DNA from: Desulfobacteraceae bacterium
GTDB lineage: Bacteria; Desulfobacterota; Desulfobacteria; Desulfobacterales; JAABSP01
NCBI GenBank assembly: GCA_011390065.1
Contig: JAABTD010000024.1
Coordinates: 1 to 34,237, forward strand
Direction of reading: 5' to 3'
DNA: 34,237 nt
The notes under the pieces are model-generated. The model was not told where the DNA came from and made no database searches. It saw nothing but the letters and a program-made list of their open reading frames with translations. The position numbers and the translations under genes are program-made. Shown here one piece after another: positions 1-7,115 of the stretch. Numbering within the stretch: the first letter of the stretch is position 1; each line of letters begins with the position of its first letter.

Positions 1-111
1 TTCCGACTCAACTGAGTCATCGATCAAATCCGTCAGCTCGATAATATCGTCGTCATCCGTTTCTTCGACCCGGTCGTTTCCATTCAGCCCGTTTTTGTCG
101 TTGTCTTTCAT
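1..111 (-). CDS. Acidic protein of unknown function, N-terminal 37 residues only (runs off the window)
   Basis: An open frame reads leftwards from an ATG at 111 to the window edge without a stop. A purine-rich GGGGGA ribosome-binding site lies a few bases upstream of the ATG. The 37 visible residues are strongly acidic and polar: a K/N/D-rich start, a run of four Asp, then the segment IIELTDLIDD. There is no signal peptide or membrane segment in the visible part. From memory, IIELTD-like acidic motifs occur at the start of other uncharacterised deltaproteobacterial proteins, but I cannot name a family. The gene is separated from the next minus-strand gene by a probable terminator, so it is likely transcribed on its own. 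It is absent from simple ORF lists because it is truncated. The call as a real gene rests on the start, the ribosome-binding site and the ordered acidic composition. Confidence 0.6.
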   Translation of the reverse strand, partial: MKDNDKNGLNGNDRVEETDDDDIIELTDLIDDSVESE

Positions 112-224
112 GACGATCCCCCGTTTTGATTAGAGCACCGGTTTTTAATTCCGGATCACCATAAGACATTGCAATCATTTTTGCAAACGGATTTAAGCTT
201 CAGTGGCTGTTGTTGAACAATAAA

Positions 225-269
225 ATAAGGGCTTTGACATTCGAGGTGAAAGAACGTCAAAGCCCTTAT
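225..269 (-). terminator. Intrinsic (probably bidirectional) terminator
   Basis: A perfect 14-base inverted repeat (arms 225-238 and 256-269, core AGGGCTTTGAC) encloses a 17-base loop. Read on the minus strand the stem is followed by TTTTATTG; read on the plus strand it is followed by GCTTTTTTATT. It lies just beyond the stop codon (325) of the large minus-strand secreted protein gene and before the start of the next minus-strand gene, so its main job is probably to end transcription of the former. Confidence 0.85.
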
Positions 270-324
270 GCTTTTTTATTCCGGGATGTCATCTATTCCC
301 GAAAAGTTTTGATAAAAAACGCGC

Positions 325-2919
325 TTATGGCGTCGCAACATCCATTAAGATATAGATGACATCTTGGAGTCCGATCCGGTCATCTGCGTTTACATCCGCT
401 TCCAACCAGGTAGATTGATCGATTTCAATGCCCGCTATTAGTTGCAAGCCCAATACGGCATCCGATAGATCGATTGTTCCGCTGCCGTCCAAATCTCCTT
501 TTGTTATTATAAAATCAGTTACTTGAACAGAGAACGACATTTCATCGAATCCGCCTTGACCATCAAACACCTGGAAGACAACCGGCGTCGGTTCCTGATC
601 CTGTGTGACATCATTCTGGGTCGGCATGTCTTTTCTATTCATGAAAGTAATTGTGCCGGCATCCTCATCTTCTAAATACGTCATCCAGTTTGGCAACGTC
701 TCAAATTCAACAAAGTAGGAAAACTGATCTTGGGCATCAGCATAGTAAGCTTTGTCCGGATCAAATACGGTGGGAGTGAAGCTAAAAGCTTGGCCAGCGG
801 CCGTGCCAATGTCAACCGGAGCAACTTTGGGTTTAGGCGTTCCGGATAAAACCGGATCTTGATTGACATTTTCAATTGTCAATTTGAAAGTGTTGGTCTT
901 GGTGGAAATTTCTCGATCAGAAACCCCGAATTGGAGTGAATATGCGCCAATTTCCTGATTGCCCGTTGCCCCTGCTTCGATGGAAAGGTTTCCAGTGTTC
1001 GGATCGAAATTCAGCCATCCCGGCCAACCAGCACCCGCTCCGGTTTCGGTATAAGCTACCTGACTGCCGTCTTTTTGGGTAAAAAATGCCTCATATATAA
1101 GGGTATCTCCATCAATATCCTTTGCAACCGGAGCGACTGAAAACGCCGCGCCTTCATCTATTACCGCGTCTTCTACAGGATCGACGGTCGGCGCGTCATT
1201 TACGTTGAGCACGGTGATATTGAGGGATCGCGTCACCGGTTCTTGGATCACATCGTCGGTCAGGCTAAAAACAACCGTGTATTCCCCGACATGCTCTTGC
1301 TTTAATGCACCATCACTTTTAAGAAAATAGATGCCTGGATTTTGTGACGGCGGATTGTTTTGATCTGGAGTGAAAAGCATCCATTGAGGTTTACTTTGCA
1401 TGGAGAATTCAAGTGCGTCGTCTGGATCGACATCGCTTCCTTTCACCCGAATGAGCAACTCCTCTTTTTGTTCAATCTGCACAGACTCTCCCTCTGGGAG
1501 GAGGGTTCCCTGAAAAAATAATTCCAGCTTCGGCGGATCATTTACATTTACCACTTTAATGTCAAATAGGGGCAGGGTCGAACTCAGTTCACCGTCTGAG
1601 ACCGAAATTTCGATATCGGACAAGGTTTGTCCCGCATCCGAATTGCCGGGGGTTCCTGACAGTAGACCGGTTTCCGAACTAAAAATCAGCCATTCAGGCC
1701 ACCCGTCAGGATAAACACTTCCGGATAGTTTTGCTTGAAAGACAATTTTGTCTCCGTCTGGATCGCTTGCTTCAGGTTGAAAGGAATAGGGTTCCTTCTC
1801 TAAAACTTCCGTTTTGGGCGTACCGCCGATTCGCGGTCTGTCATTTGCATTTGTTACGCTTATGGAAATATCGATGCTGTCGGAAAGAGGCTCTGTTTGA
1901 GAATCATCGACAACAGAAACATTTTCGATTCTATAATCGCCGACGTCGCTGTTATTCGGTCGGTTTTCCTTGTTAACGATCGCCCCGTAGGGTGTTTCTT
2001 GTGTGGCGGCCTCTCGTTCCAACCAATCTGGCAGGGGCGGCAAATTAAATTCCAATGTTTCCCCGTCGGGGGTGATTTCGTCCGGATCTTCTGCATTCAA
2101 AACATAGCGATACACACTGCCGGCGGGGATGGCGGTAGGGTTCTGGCCCTGGGTGGTATCGACAAATGCTTGCTCAATTGTCAGCGGCGCCTCGGCATCC
2201 GGCAGTATTGTTGGCGGGTCGTTTTTGTTTAGTACTGTGAGCTGGAATTGTAAATTATCGGAAAACTCACCGTCGGAAGCCGTTAATGTTACATTGTATA
2301 AACCAACTTCGCTATTTTTGGGAATTCCGCTTAATTCCCCGGTGGTTTCATTGAGATTGAGCCAAACGGGCGGCGTGGTGGCGGCGTTTTCTGTTGTTAT
2401 ATCCAAACTAAATGAAAGGTTATCGCCGTCGATATCGGTCACGCTCGGTTTAAAGTAATAGGCTTTTCCTTGTGTAACTTCTGAATCCGGAGAAGGCGTG
2501 GCGGAAAACTTGGGCGGATCATTTACATTGATAACCGCGATATCAAATGGGCCGATCTTGTCTGATGTGTTGTTGTCAAGATCTTTCACTGTTATCGTTA
2601 CATTGGTGACTGTGCCAACATCTGAATTAGTGGGGGTTCCTGATAAGATTCCCTTGGTTTTATCGATCTTTAACCAATCAGCCAATTGATCGGCTCGAAA
2701 TGAGAATTCAAGATTTCCAGAGGTGCTGTCGGGATCGATGTATTGGGGGTCTGTTAAATCGGGCCCTGAATAGGTATCATTTTGGTTAATTTCTTTCGGG
2801 ATAGCTTGCAAGGCGTCCTCTGTGAAAGTTACAGCTAACGCAGGCTGCCAGGTCAAAAGCACCCCTGCCAACGCGAAGACTGAAAAAAATGTCCACCATC
2901 TGCCTGACTTTGCCCTCAT
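325..2919 (-). CDS. Secreted multi-repeat cadherin/Ig-like protein with C-terminal dockerin-like domain
   Basis: A protein of 864 residues. Residues 1-29 are a classical signal peptide ending in PALA, so it is exported. The body holds about seven tandem units of roughly 90-120 residues, each with the pattern W(L/M)...G.LSGTP.NS(D/E)VG followed by V.NVNDPP. This is the signature of He_PIG/cadherin-like beta-sandwich repeats. The last 60 or so residues form a dockerin-type pair of calcium loops, DLDGSGTIDLSDA and DVNADDRIGLQDV. In other bacteria such repeats act in calcium-dependent adhesion or as spacers on the cell surface; no catalytic domain is seen. A strong AAGGAGG ribosome-binding site precedes the ATG. 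A good sigma-70 promoter (3033-3062) and a terminator (225-269) bracket it as a single-gene transcript. The DNA is visibly AT-richer than the genes to its right, which may mean relaxed codon use or transfer. Confidence 0.88.
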   Translation of the reverse strand: MRAKSGRWWTFFSVFALAGVLLTWQPALAVTFTEDALQAIPKEINQNDTYSGPDLTDPQYIDPDSTSGNLEFSFRADQLADWLKIDKTKGILSGTPTNSDVGTVTNVTITVKDLDNNTSDKIGPFDIAVINVNDPPKFSATPSPDSEVTQGKAYYFKPSVTDIDGDNLSFSLDITTENAATTPPVWLNLNETTGELSGIPKNSEVGLYNVTLTASDGEFSDNLQFQLTVLNKNDPPTILPDAEAPLTIEQAFVDTTQGQNPTAIPAGSVYRYVLNAEDPDEITPDGETLEFNLPPLPDWLEREAATQETPYGAIVNKENRPNNSDVGDYRIENVSVVDDSQTEPLSDSIDISISVTNANDRPRIGGTPKTEVLEKEPYSFQPEASDPDGDKIVFQAKLSGSVYPDGWPEWLIFSSETGLLSGTPGNSDAGQTLSDIEISVSDGELSSTLPLFDIKVVNVNDPPKLELFFQGTLLPEGESVQIEQKEELLIRVKGSDVDPDDALEFSMQSKPQWMLFTPDQNNPPSQNPGIYFLKSDGALKQEHVGEYTVVFSLTDDVIQEPVTRSLNITVLNVNDAPTVDPVEDAVIDEGAAFSVAPVAKDIDGDTLIYEAFFTQKDGSQVAYTETGAGAGWPGWLNFDPNTGNLSIEAGATGNQEIGAYSLQFGVSDREISTKTNTFKLTIENVNQDPVLSGTPKPKVAPVDIGTAAGQAFSFTPTVFDPDKAYYADAQDQFSYFVEFETLPNWMTYLEDEDAGTITFMNRKDMPTQNDVTQDQEPTPVVFQVFDGQGGFDEMSFSVQVTDFIITKGDLDGSGTIDLSDAVLGLQLIAGIEIDQSTWLEADVNADDRIGLQDVIYILMDVATP

Positions 2920-3032
2920 CGCTTACCTCCTTAAATAAAAATGTTTGTTAAATAATCATAACATGCGGAATCGCTCAAACCGACCCAAAAACACAGATTT
3001 TGAATTAACAATACACTATATAATGGCTTTTG

Positions 3033-3062
3033 ACTATAGAAGATATGGTGTTGGAGTGTCAA
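3033..3062 (-). promoter_or_regulatory. Sigma-70-type promoter of the dockerin-domain protein gene
   Basis: On the minus strand a perfect TTGACA (3062-3057) is followed after 18 bases by TATAGT (3038-3033). The predicted transcript would start near 3025, giving a leader of about 105 bases before the ATG at 2919. The two boxes sit in otherwise AT-rich, gene-free DNA, which supports them. Confidence 0.7.
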
Positions 3063-3105
3063 GAAAAAACCCGTTCTTTTCTCAGTATGCTATTGACTTT
3101 GCAAA

Positions 3106-3131
3106 TTGAACGCCCTTTTCGGCGAAGCGTC
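3106..3131 (+). promoter_or_regulatory. Candidate ECF-sigma promoter for the rpoE-like gene
   Basis: TTGAAC (3106-3111) and CGTC (3128-3131) are separated by exactly 16 bases, the spacing and core bases typical of promoters read by group IV (ECF) sigma factors. It points at the ECF sigma gene, so autoregulation is an attractive inference. The leader to the ATG at 3363 would be long, about 225 bases, and short motifs like this arise by chance, so confidence is limited. Confidence 0.35.
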
Positions 3132-3362
3132 GGCAGCCGGACAATTTTTTATTAAAATGAAAAATTTTCTGTAAACCATATCGGAGTTCAGGCGTCTGAA
3201 GGTTTAAAAAGCGGAAATGATTGTCAAATGAGAATTACGCCCCAATGTACTTCCATAATACTTTAGTATCGTTGTCTAAGGGTGTACGCGGCTGCGGATC
3301 AGGAAGACCGAGAAGGAAAGCGATTGCTGAACAAAGCGGGACACATAAACGAGAGATGCCCT

Positions 3363-3998
3363 ATGGAGCGCGCATCCTCGTGTTCGAATGACGGTCGTGA
3401 TGGAACAGTCGATGACCATGCGCTGGCGGAAAGGGCCGGAAATGACGACAGGGGGGCGGCCGACGAACTGGTCTATCGGTATTACCCGAAGGTGTACCGC
3501 CTGGTCCACCGGATGTCGGGCGGCGATGCGGACGCCGCGGAAGAGAGGACTCAGGACATCTTTTTGAAAATTTTCGAACGCATTGAAGGGTTTCGACAGG
3601 AAGCCGCCTTTTCCACCTGGATTTATCGGATCGCCGTCAATGCTTGCCTGGATGACCGAAGGCGGCGCAGAAGGTGGATGAAGTTGTTAACGCCCTGGCC
3701 CTTCGGCCGAAGACGAGCCGCTGATTCCGAAAATGCGGAAGAACCGCCCGACACCCGGCCGCTTGCCGATCCCGAGGAGGTGTTGAGAGGACGTCAGCTC
3801 GACGGTGCGGTTCGAGCCGCCATGGCTGCCTTGACCGACAAACAGCGGATGGTGTTCCACCTCAAAGTGTTCGAGGGATTCCGGATCTCCGAGATCGCGG
3901 CCATTATGGAAATGGCGGAAGGCACGGTTAAAAGTCATCTGTTTCGCGCAACCCACGCGCTTAGAGAGCGTTTGAACGATTGGATCGACAAGGAGTGA
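3363..3998 (+). CDS. ECF (group IV) RNA polymerase sigma factor, RpoE-like
   Basis: The protein has 211 residues from the chosen ATG. Region 2 is clear: a helix with YYPKVYRLVHRM, then QDIFLKIFERI, and FSTWIYRIAVNACLD as the -10 recognition/melting segment. A charged linker rich in Arg, Glu and Asp follows. Region 4 contains LTDKQRMVFHLKVFEG and the helix-turn-helix ISEIAAIMEMAEGTVKSHLFRA, which would read the -35 element. A longer frame opens at a GTG at 3282, but it lacks a well-placed ribosome-binding site and adds residues unlike sigma factors; the ATG at 3363 has GAGAG upstream and starts near the usual length. The next gene, four bases after the stop, is its likely anti-sigma factor. 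That pairing is the standard layout for membrane-signal-responsive ECF systems. Confidence 0.93.
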   Translation: MERASSCSNDGRDGTVDDHALAERAGNDDRGAADELVYRYYPKVYRLVHRMSGGDADAAEERTQDIFLKIFERIEGFRQEAAFSTWIYRIAVNACLDDRRRRRRWMKLLTPWPFGRRRAADSENAEEPPDTRPLADPEEVLRGRQLDGAVRAAMAALTDKQRMVFHLKVFEGFRISEIAAIMEMAEGTVKSHLFRATHALRERLNDWIDKE

Positions 3999-4002
3999 TG
4001 TC

Positions 4003-4566
4003 ATGAACAACTGTCGGAATTGCCAGGAGATCCTATGGATGGAGCTGTATGGGGAATTGAGCCCGATGGAGCGTTCCGAATGGAAACGGCATCTGGAGGT
4101 CTGCGACGCCTGCCGCAGAGAAAAAGCCGGAACCGGCCGGATGTTGGAACGGATCCAGGTTTCAATGCCGGCCCCGGCGATCCCTCCGGACGGGGCCGAA
4201 CGGGTCGTCCAACGGCTGCGCCATGGGCGGCGTCCCGCGAAAAGGCAGCGTCCGGAGGGGATGATCGGTCAAAAATGGGCTCTGGCGGGGGCGTTATGCC
4301 TTATTCTGATCGCCGCAGCGGCGCTCTCCATACTCCGGTTCGCCCCCTTTGACGCTCCCGATCCGAGCGTCGGCAATCCACTGAAGGCGGCGGCGATATT
4401 GAATGAGGAGGAAGTCGAAGTGATCCAGCATCTGGACCTGTTGCAGGAGATGGACGCCCTCCAGAAGCTGGTGCAACGGATCGACCGATCCGAAACGGAC
4501 GTTTTGCCCATAAAAGACGCCACGGACGAGCTGAGGAGCGACGCCGATGATGACGCCCTTGTTTAA
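4003..4566 (+). CDS. Membrane-anchored zinc-binding anti-sigma factor (ZAS / zf-HC2 type)
   Basis: The 187-residue protein starts with a cytoplasmic anti-sigma zinc-finger domain: Cys4, Cys7 and then His30-x3-Cys34-x2-Cys37, the hallmark H-x3-C-x2-C of ZAS proteins. After an Arg-rich linker there is one membrane helix at about residues 92-113, followed by an acidic tail of roughly 70 residues outside the membrane. Proteins of this kind hold the partner ECF sigma factor inactive until an envelope signal releases it. The gene begins four bases after the sigma factor stop, with an AAGGAG ribosome-binding site inside the end of the sigma gene, so the two are translationally linked. The extra N-terminal cysteine beyond the usual one could allow redox sensing, but that is speculation. 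Its 3' end overlaps the next gene by 20 bases. Confidence 0.88.
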   Translation: MNNCRNCQEILWMELYGELSPMERSEWKRHLEVCDACRREKAGTGRMLERIQVSMPAPAIPPDGAERVVQRLRHGRRPAKRQRPEGMIGQKWALAGALCLILIAAAALSILRFAPFDAPDPSVGNPLKAAAILNEEEVEVIQHLDLLQEMDALQKLVQRIDRSETDVLPIKDATDELRSDADDDALV

Positions 4567-5026
4567 AGACCGGAGAATTTGGCGGGCGGCGGCGGCGGTG
4601 TTTCTGATGTCGGCGGCGATCGGTATGGCCGCCCGGTCGTCCGGAGCGACGGTCGATGCGCCGAGACATTTGGTGAAGACTTTCCATGACTGCGAAAGTC
4701 TTGAAACCATCCGGCACGCCGTCGCCGCCAACGACTCGGGAAGACAATGGCGAACCCTGTCGCCCCAGGAGCAGAAACAGCGCCTCAAGGAGTGGCAGTC
4801 GCTGTCGCCGAAGCAGCGGCGGAATCTGCGCGATCGCATGGACCGGTTGAAGCAGATGTCTGACGCGGATCGGCAATTGTATGAGCGCCGATTCCGGCAG
4901 TGGAAACAGTTGCCCCGGGAGGAACGTCGGCAGTTGCTTCAGAAATTCGATCGATGGGAGTCGTTGTCCCCGGAGGAGCGGGATGAAATTCGAAAATGGT
5001 TCCGGGATGATCAGCCAAACAGATAA
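4547..5026 (+). CDS. Exported or membrane-anchored DUF3106-like repeat protein
   Basis: The 159-residue product begins inside the end of the anti-sigma gene (ATG ATG at 4547/4550, GAGGAG upstream). A short basic start and a hydrophobic stretch at about residues 11-33 act as signal peptide or anchor. The rest is made of degenerate helical repeats with the pattern W..LSP.(E/Q)(R/Q)..L, for example WRTLSPQEQ, WQSLSPKQR, WKQLPREER and WESLSPEER. This is how DUF3106 family proteins look; their function is unknown. The segment is very rich in Arg, Gln and Glu and likely forms an all-helical periplasmic domain. The overlap with the sigma/anti-sigma pair suggests that it takes part in sensing or is a direct regulon member. 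A relationship to periplasmic metal- or stress-sensing helical repressors is possible but not shown. Confidence 0.75.
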   Translation: MMTPLFKDRRIWRAAAAVFLMSAAIGMAARSSGATVDAPRHLVKTFHDCESLETIRHAVAANDSGRQWRTLSPQEQKQRLKEWQSLSPKQRRNLRDRMDRLKQMSDADRQLYERRFRQWKQLPREERRQLLQKFDRWESLSPEERDEIRKWFRDDQPNR

Positions 5027-5051
5027 ACCTTTGAACATAAAGGAGGACATC

Positions 5052-5489
5052 ATGAAAAAACTACTGACGATCACTCTGTTGACGGTGTTTTTGATCGGGA
5101 TATCCGGGCCAGCCGCCTGGGCCGGGGCCAAACAGCGTTATCGGTGGGAAGGCGTGGCCATCGGCGTGGGGGCGTCCATTCTGGGTCATGCGCTCATCCA
5201 CGAGCCCCATCATTATAATCGACCTTATCGGGGCGGGGGCGCGGTGATTCTCCGGGGAGATCGTGATCGATGCAATTATTCCGAACGCCGGCATCAACGG
5301 CGTCCTTTCGCCAAACCTGACAGAAGGCATTTCAAAACCCGGCGGATCTGGGTATCCCCGGTGTATGAAAAGGTTTGGAACCCGGGTCACTACGACGTTG
5401 ATCAACGCTGGGTTCCCGGCCGGTGGATCCAGGTGATCCGTGAGCCGGGGCATTGGGTTGAAAAACGGAAATGGTCCGGCCGACCATAG
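5052..5489 (+). CDS. Exported WXXGXW-repeat (BcpO-like) basic protein
   Basis: The 145-residue protein starts at the ATG preceded by AAAGGAGG; a longer upstream frame would run through the previous gene and is not credible. Residues 1-25 form a signal peptide ending in AWAGA. A small hydrophobic Gly-rich patch follows (AIGVGASILGHAL), which could help associate with membrane. The C-terminal third carries aromatic repeats: WNPGHYD, RWVPGRWIQ, EPGHW, matching the WXXGXW repeat family of small exported proteins. The mature part is strongly basic and rich in His and Arg. No enzymatic motif is seen. It is the fourth gene in the sigma-factor cluster, 25 bases after the DUF3106-like gene, and is probably co-transcribed as an envelope component. 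Confidence 0.78.
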   Translation: MKKLLTITLLTVFLIGISGPAAWAGAKQRYRWEGVAIGVGASILGHALIHEPHHYNRPYRGGGAVILRGDRDRCNYSERRHQRRPFAKPDRRHFKTRRIWVSPVYEKVWNPGHYDVDQRWVPGRWIQVIREPGHWVEKRKWSGRP

Positions 5490-5505
5490 GCGGAAAGGCA
5501 ACGAG

Positions 5506-5964
5506 ATGAGAAACCCCATAAGCAGATACCGGCGGTTCATTGTTGTTCTGTCGGCAGCGGTTCTCCTGCTGACGGCTTGCGATCACGGCGAGGGGACCGT
5601 GGTCATCGAAGGCGACGGCTCCCCGGCCTGTTCCGGACTTGTGGAAGGAACCGCCTTTTATCCGTATGACGAAGGCGGCGTTGATCCGGTTTATTATCAC
5701 GATGCGAATCATGACATCTTCATTGCCCTTTATGACGAATTCGACCGGATTGTTGCAGACGATGTCACCGGTCCCTCCGGTTTTTATGCATTCGACCATC
5801 TGCCCCCGGGATATTATTATGTGGCGGCCTATGCGGAAACCTATGTTGAAGGCGCCGATCTTTTCGATATTTATGTGGCTGAAAGCCTGCTTTTTTGGGT
5901 CGGAGACTGTGGATGGATCGACGATATGAACCTGTTTCTGGAGTACAGTCACTCGGCGTTCTGA
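5506..5964 (+). CDS. Small lipoprotein with a carboxypeptidase-regulatory/SdrD_B-like beta domain
   Basis: From the ATG at 5506 the product has 152 residues. Residues 1-25 are a lipoprotein signal peptide ending in LLTAC, with Cys25 as the lipid-modified residue. The remainder reads like one beta-sandwich of the carboxypeptidase-regulatory-like or SdrD B-type: SGLVEGTAF, then IFIALYDE, VTGPSGFYAFDHLPPGYYYVAAY, a pattern in which the F.F..L.PG.Y core motif is diagnostic. Such domains are structural modules in surface proteins. It is highly acidic, in contrast to the basic WXXGXW protein encoded 16 bases upstream, so an electrostatic partnership is conceivable but only inferred. It is the last clear envelope gene of the sigma-factor cluster; the next gene starts 91 bases on. 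Confidence 0.75.
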   Translation: MRNPISRYRRFIVVLSAAVLLLTACDHGEGTVVIEGDGSPACSGLVEGTAFYPYDEGGVDPVYYHDANHDIFIALYDEFDRIVADDVTGPSGFYAFDHLPPGYYYVAAYAETYVEGADLFDIYVAESLLFWVGDCGWIDDMNLFLEYSHSAF

Positions 5965-6055
5965 TCGTCGGGAAGTCAAAGACCAGTTGACTCCAAACAG
6001 CGTTTCCCGGTATGTATGCGCAGTTCCTTTTCAATGCTGCTGCCGGAGAAAAGCG

Positions 6056-7096
6056 ATGCACGAAAATTACCCGAACGGGGAGCGCCCTGGCCCTCTCATC
6101 CTGATTGCAGAAGACGATCCCCTGCGCCTTCAATCCCTGGGCAACATCCTGAAACGGGGGACATACGCCTTTATCACGGCGATGAACGGCCGCAGAACCG
6201 TCGAAAAACTCACGGAGCGGAACCCCGATGTTCTCCTTATCAGCGGGGAACTGGACGGGACCGAAGATCCCGACGTGCGCCATCGAATTACATCCCTGTG
6301 CGAAACCCAGGGGACAGCCATGCTGGTGGTGAAGCGGACCGTCCCCGCGGGGGATTTTTTACACCGGTATTCCGGGGAGGCCATCGATATCATATCGGAA
6401 CCGGTGGATCCATCGGACCTGTTAAGGCGCCTGTCTCTCCATTTGAGCGTTCGGACCCTCCGGAGAGAACTGGCTGAATCCAGGGAACAGCTGGATCTGG
6501 AAACCGAATCCCGCTTGAATCTCATCCGGGAGAATGCGGCCCTTCGAAAGGAGGTCAATCGCAAGGAAGAGACGATCCGGAAAATGCGGGTGACCGATCC
6601 CCTCACCGGGCTTTACAATTACCGATACATCATGGATCATCTCTCCAGAAAGATCGCCGAATCCCGCAGGTACGACGCGCCGCTGTCCATTGTGATCCTG
6701 TGCATCGATCATTTCAAGGGGATCAACGCCCATCACGGTATTGAGATGGGCGATGACATTCTGGTGAGCGCGGCCGGGGTCATCAAGGAACTGTTGCGGG
6801 ATTCGGATATCATCTCGCGGTACAGCGGGGATGAATTTCTGATCCTTCTCCCTCATACCGATGTGGAGGGGGCCTATCGGACGGCGGAGCGGATCCGCTG
6901 CAGCATCGAGTCGTTGTCCTGGGACGACCCCTTGAATCTCGTGACGATCAGCGGCGGCGTCACGGCGCTTTCCGGCCAGAGCGACGTCGATCCGCAGGAA
7001 AAGTCCGGACATCTTCTTTACCGTCTGATCATGTACGCCGACAGCCTCCTCTTCAAGGCGAAGACGGGGGGCGGCAATCGGATCGAAAAAGAATGA
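6056..7096 (+). CDS. Diguanylate cyclase with degenerate N-terminal receiver domain
   Basis: The 346-residue protein starts at the ATG at 6056, preceded by GGAG at normal spacing; an upstream in-frame start at 5987 adds a Cys-rich stretch unlike the family. Residues 13-135 fold like a response-regulator receiver: the acidic pair Asp20/Asp21 is kept, but the phosphoacceptor position after PDVLLI is Ser63, and the Lys normally found before Pro is Glu115. A helical linker at about 140-185 is heptad-like. The GGDEF domain follows, with TDPLTGLYNYRY, IDHFKGIN and the active-site loop Ser257-Gly-Asp-Glu-Phe261. An RxxD inhibitory site (Arg248 to Asp251) sits five residues before it. It should therefore make cyclic di-GMP with product feedback, while phosphorylation control looks lost. 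The input to the pseudo-receiver is unknown. Confidence 0.9.
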   Translation: MHENYPNGERPGPLILIAEDDPLRLQSLGNILKRGTYAFITAMNGRRTVEKLTERNPDVLLISGELDGTEDPDVRHRITSLCETQGTAMLVVKRTVPAGDFLHRYSGEAIDIISEPVDPSDLLRRLSLHLSVRTLRRELAESREQLDLETESRLNLIRENAALRKEVNRKEETIRKMRVTDPLTGLYNYRYIMDHLSRKIAESRRYDAPLSIVILCIDHFKGINAHHGIEMGDDILVSAAGVIKELLRDSDIISRYSGDEFLILLPHTDVEGAYRTAERIRCSIESLSWDDPLNLVTISGGVTALSGQSDVDPQEKSGHLLYRLIMYADSLLFKAKTGGGNRIEKE

Positions 7097-7115
7097 AAAA
7101 TACAAGGAGATGGAT

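Larger units (their letters stand above)
2920..3362. other. AT-rich divergent intergenic region
   Basis: About 440 bases lie between the divergent dockerin-protein gene and the ECF sigma factor gene (taking the ATG at 3363 as its start). The region is markedly AT-rich up to about 3260. It carries a minus-strand sigma-70-type promoter and a candidate plus-strand ECF-type promoter, listed separately. Around 3143-3166 there is an A/T-only inverted repeat that could form a weak hairpin. I see no additional coding frame with a credible start and no RNA gene. Confidence 0.6.

Noticed and set aside
325-500. Cellulosome component based on the dockerin-like end
   Set aside because: No cohesin, scaffoldin or glycoside hydrolase is in the window, and dockerin-like ends are common in non-cellulolytic bacteria.
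5987-6055. Upstream start of the diguanylate cyclase at 5987
   Set aside because: It adds a Cys-rich stretch not typical of receivers, while the ATG at 6056 has a well-placed GGAG.
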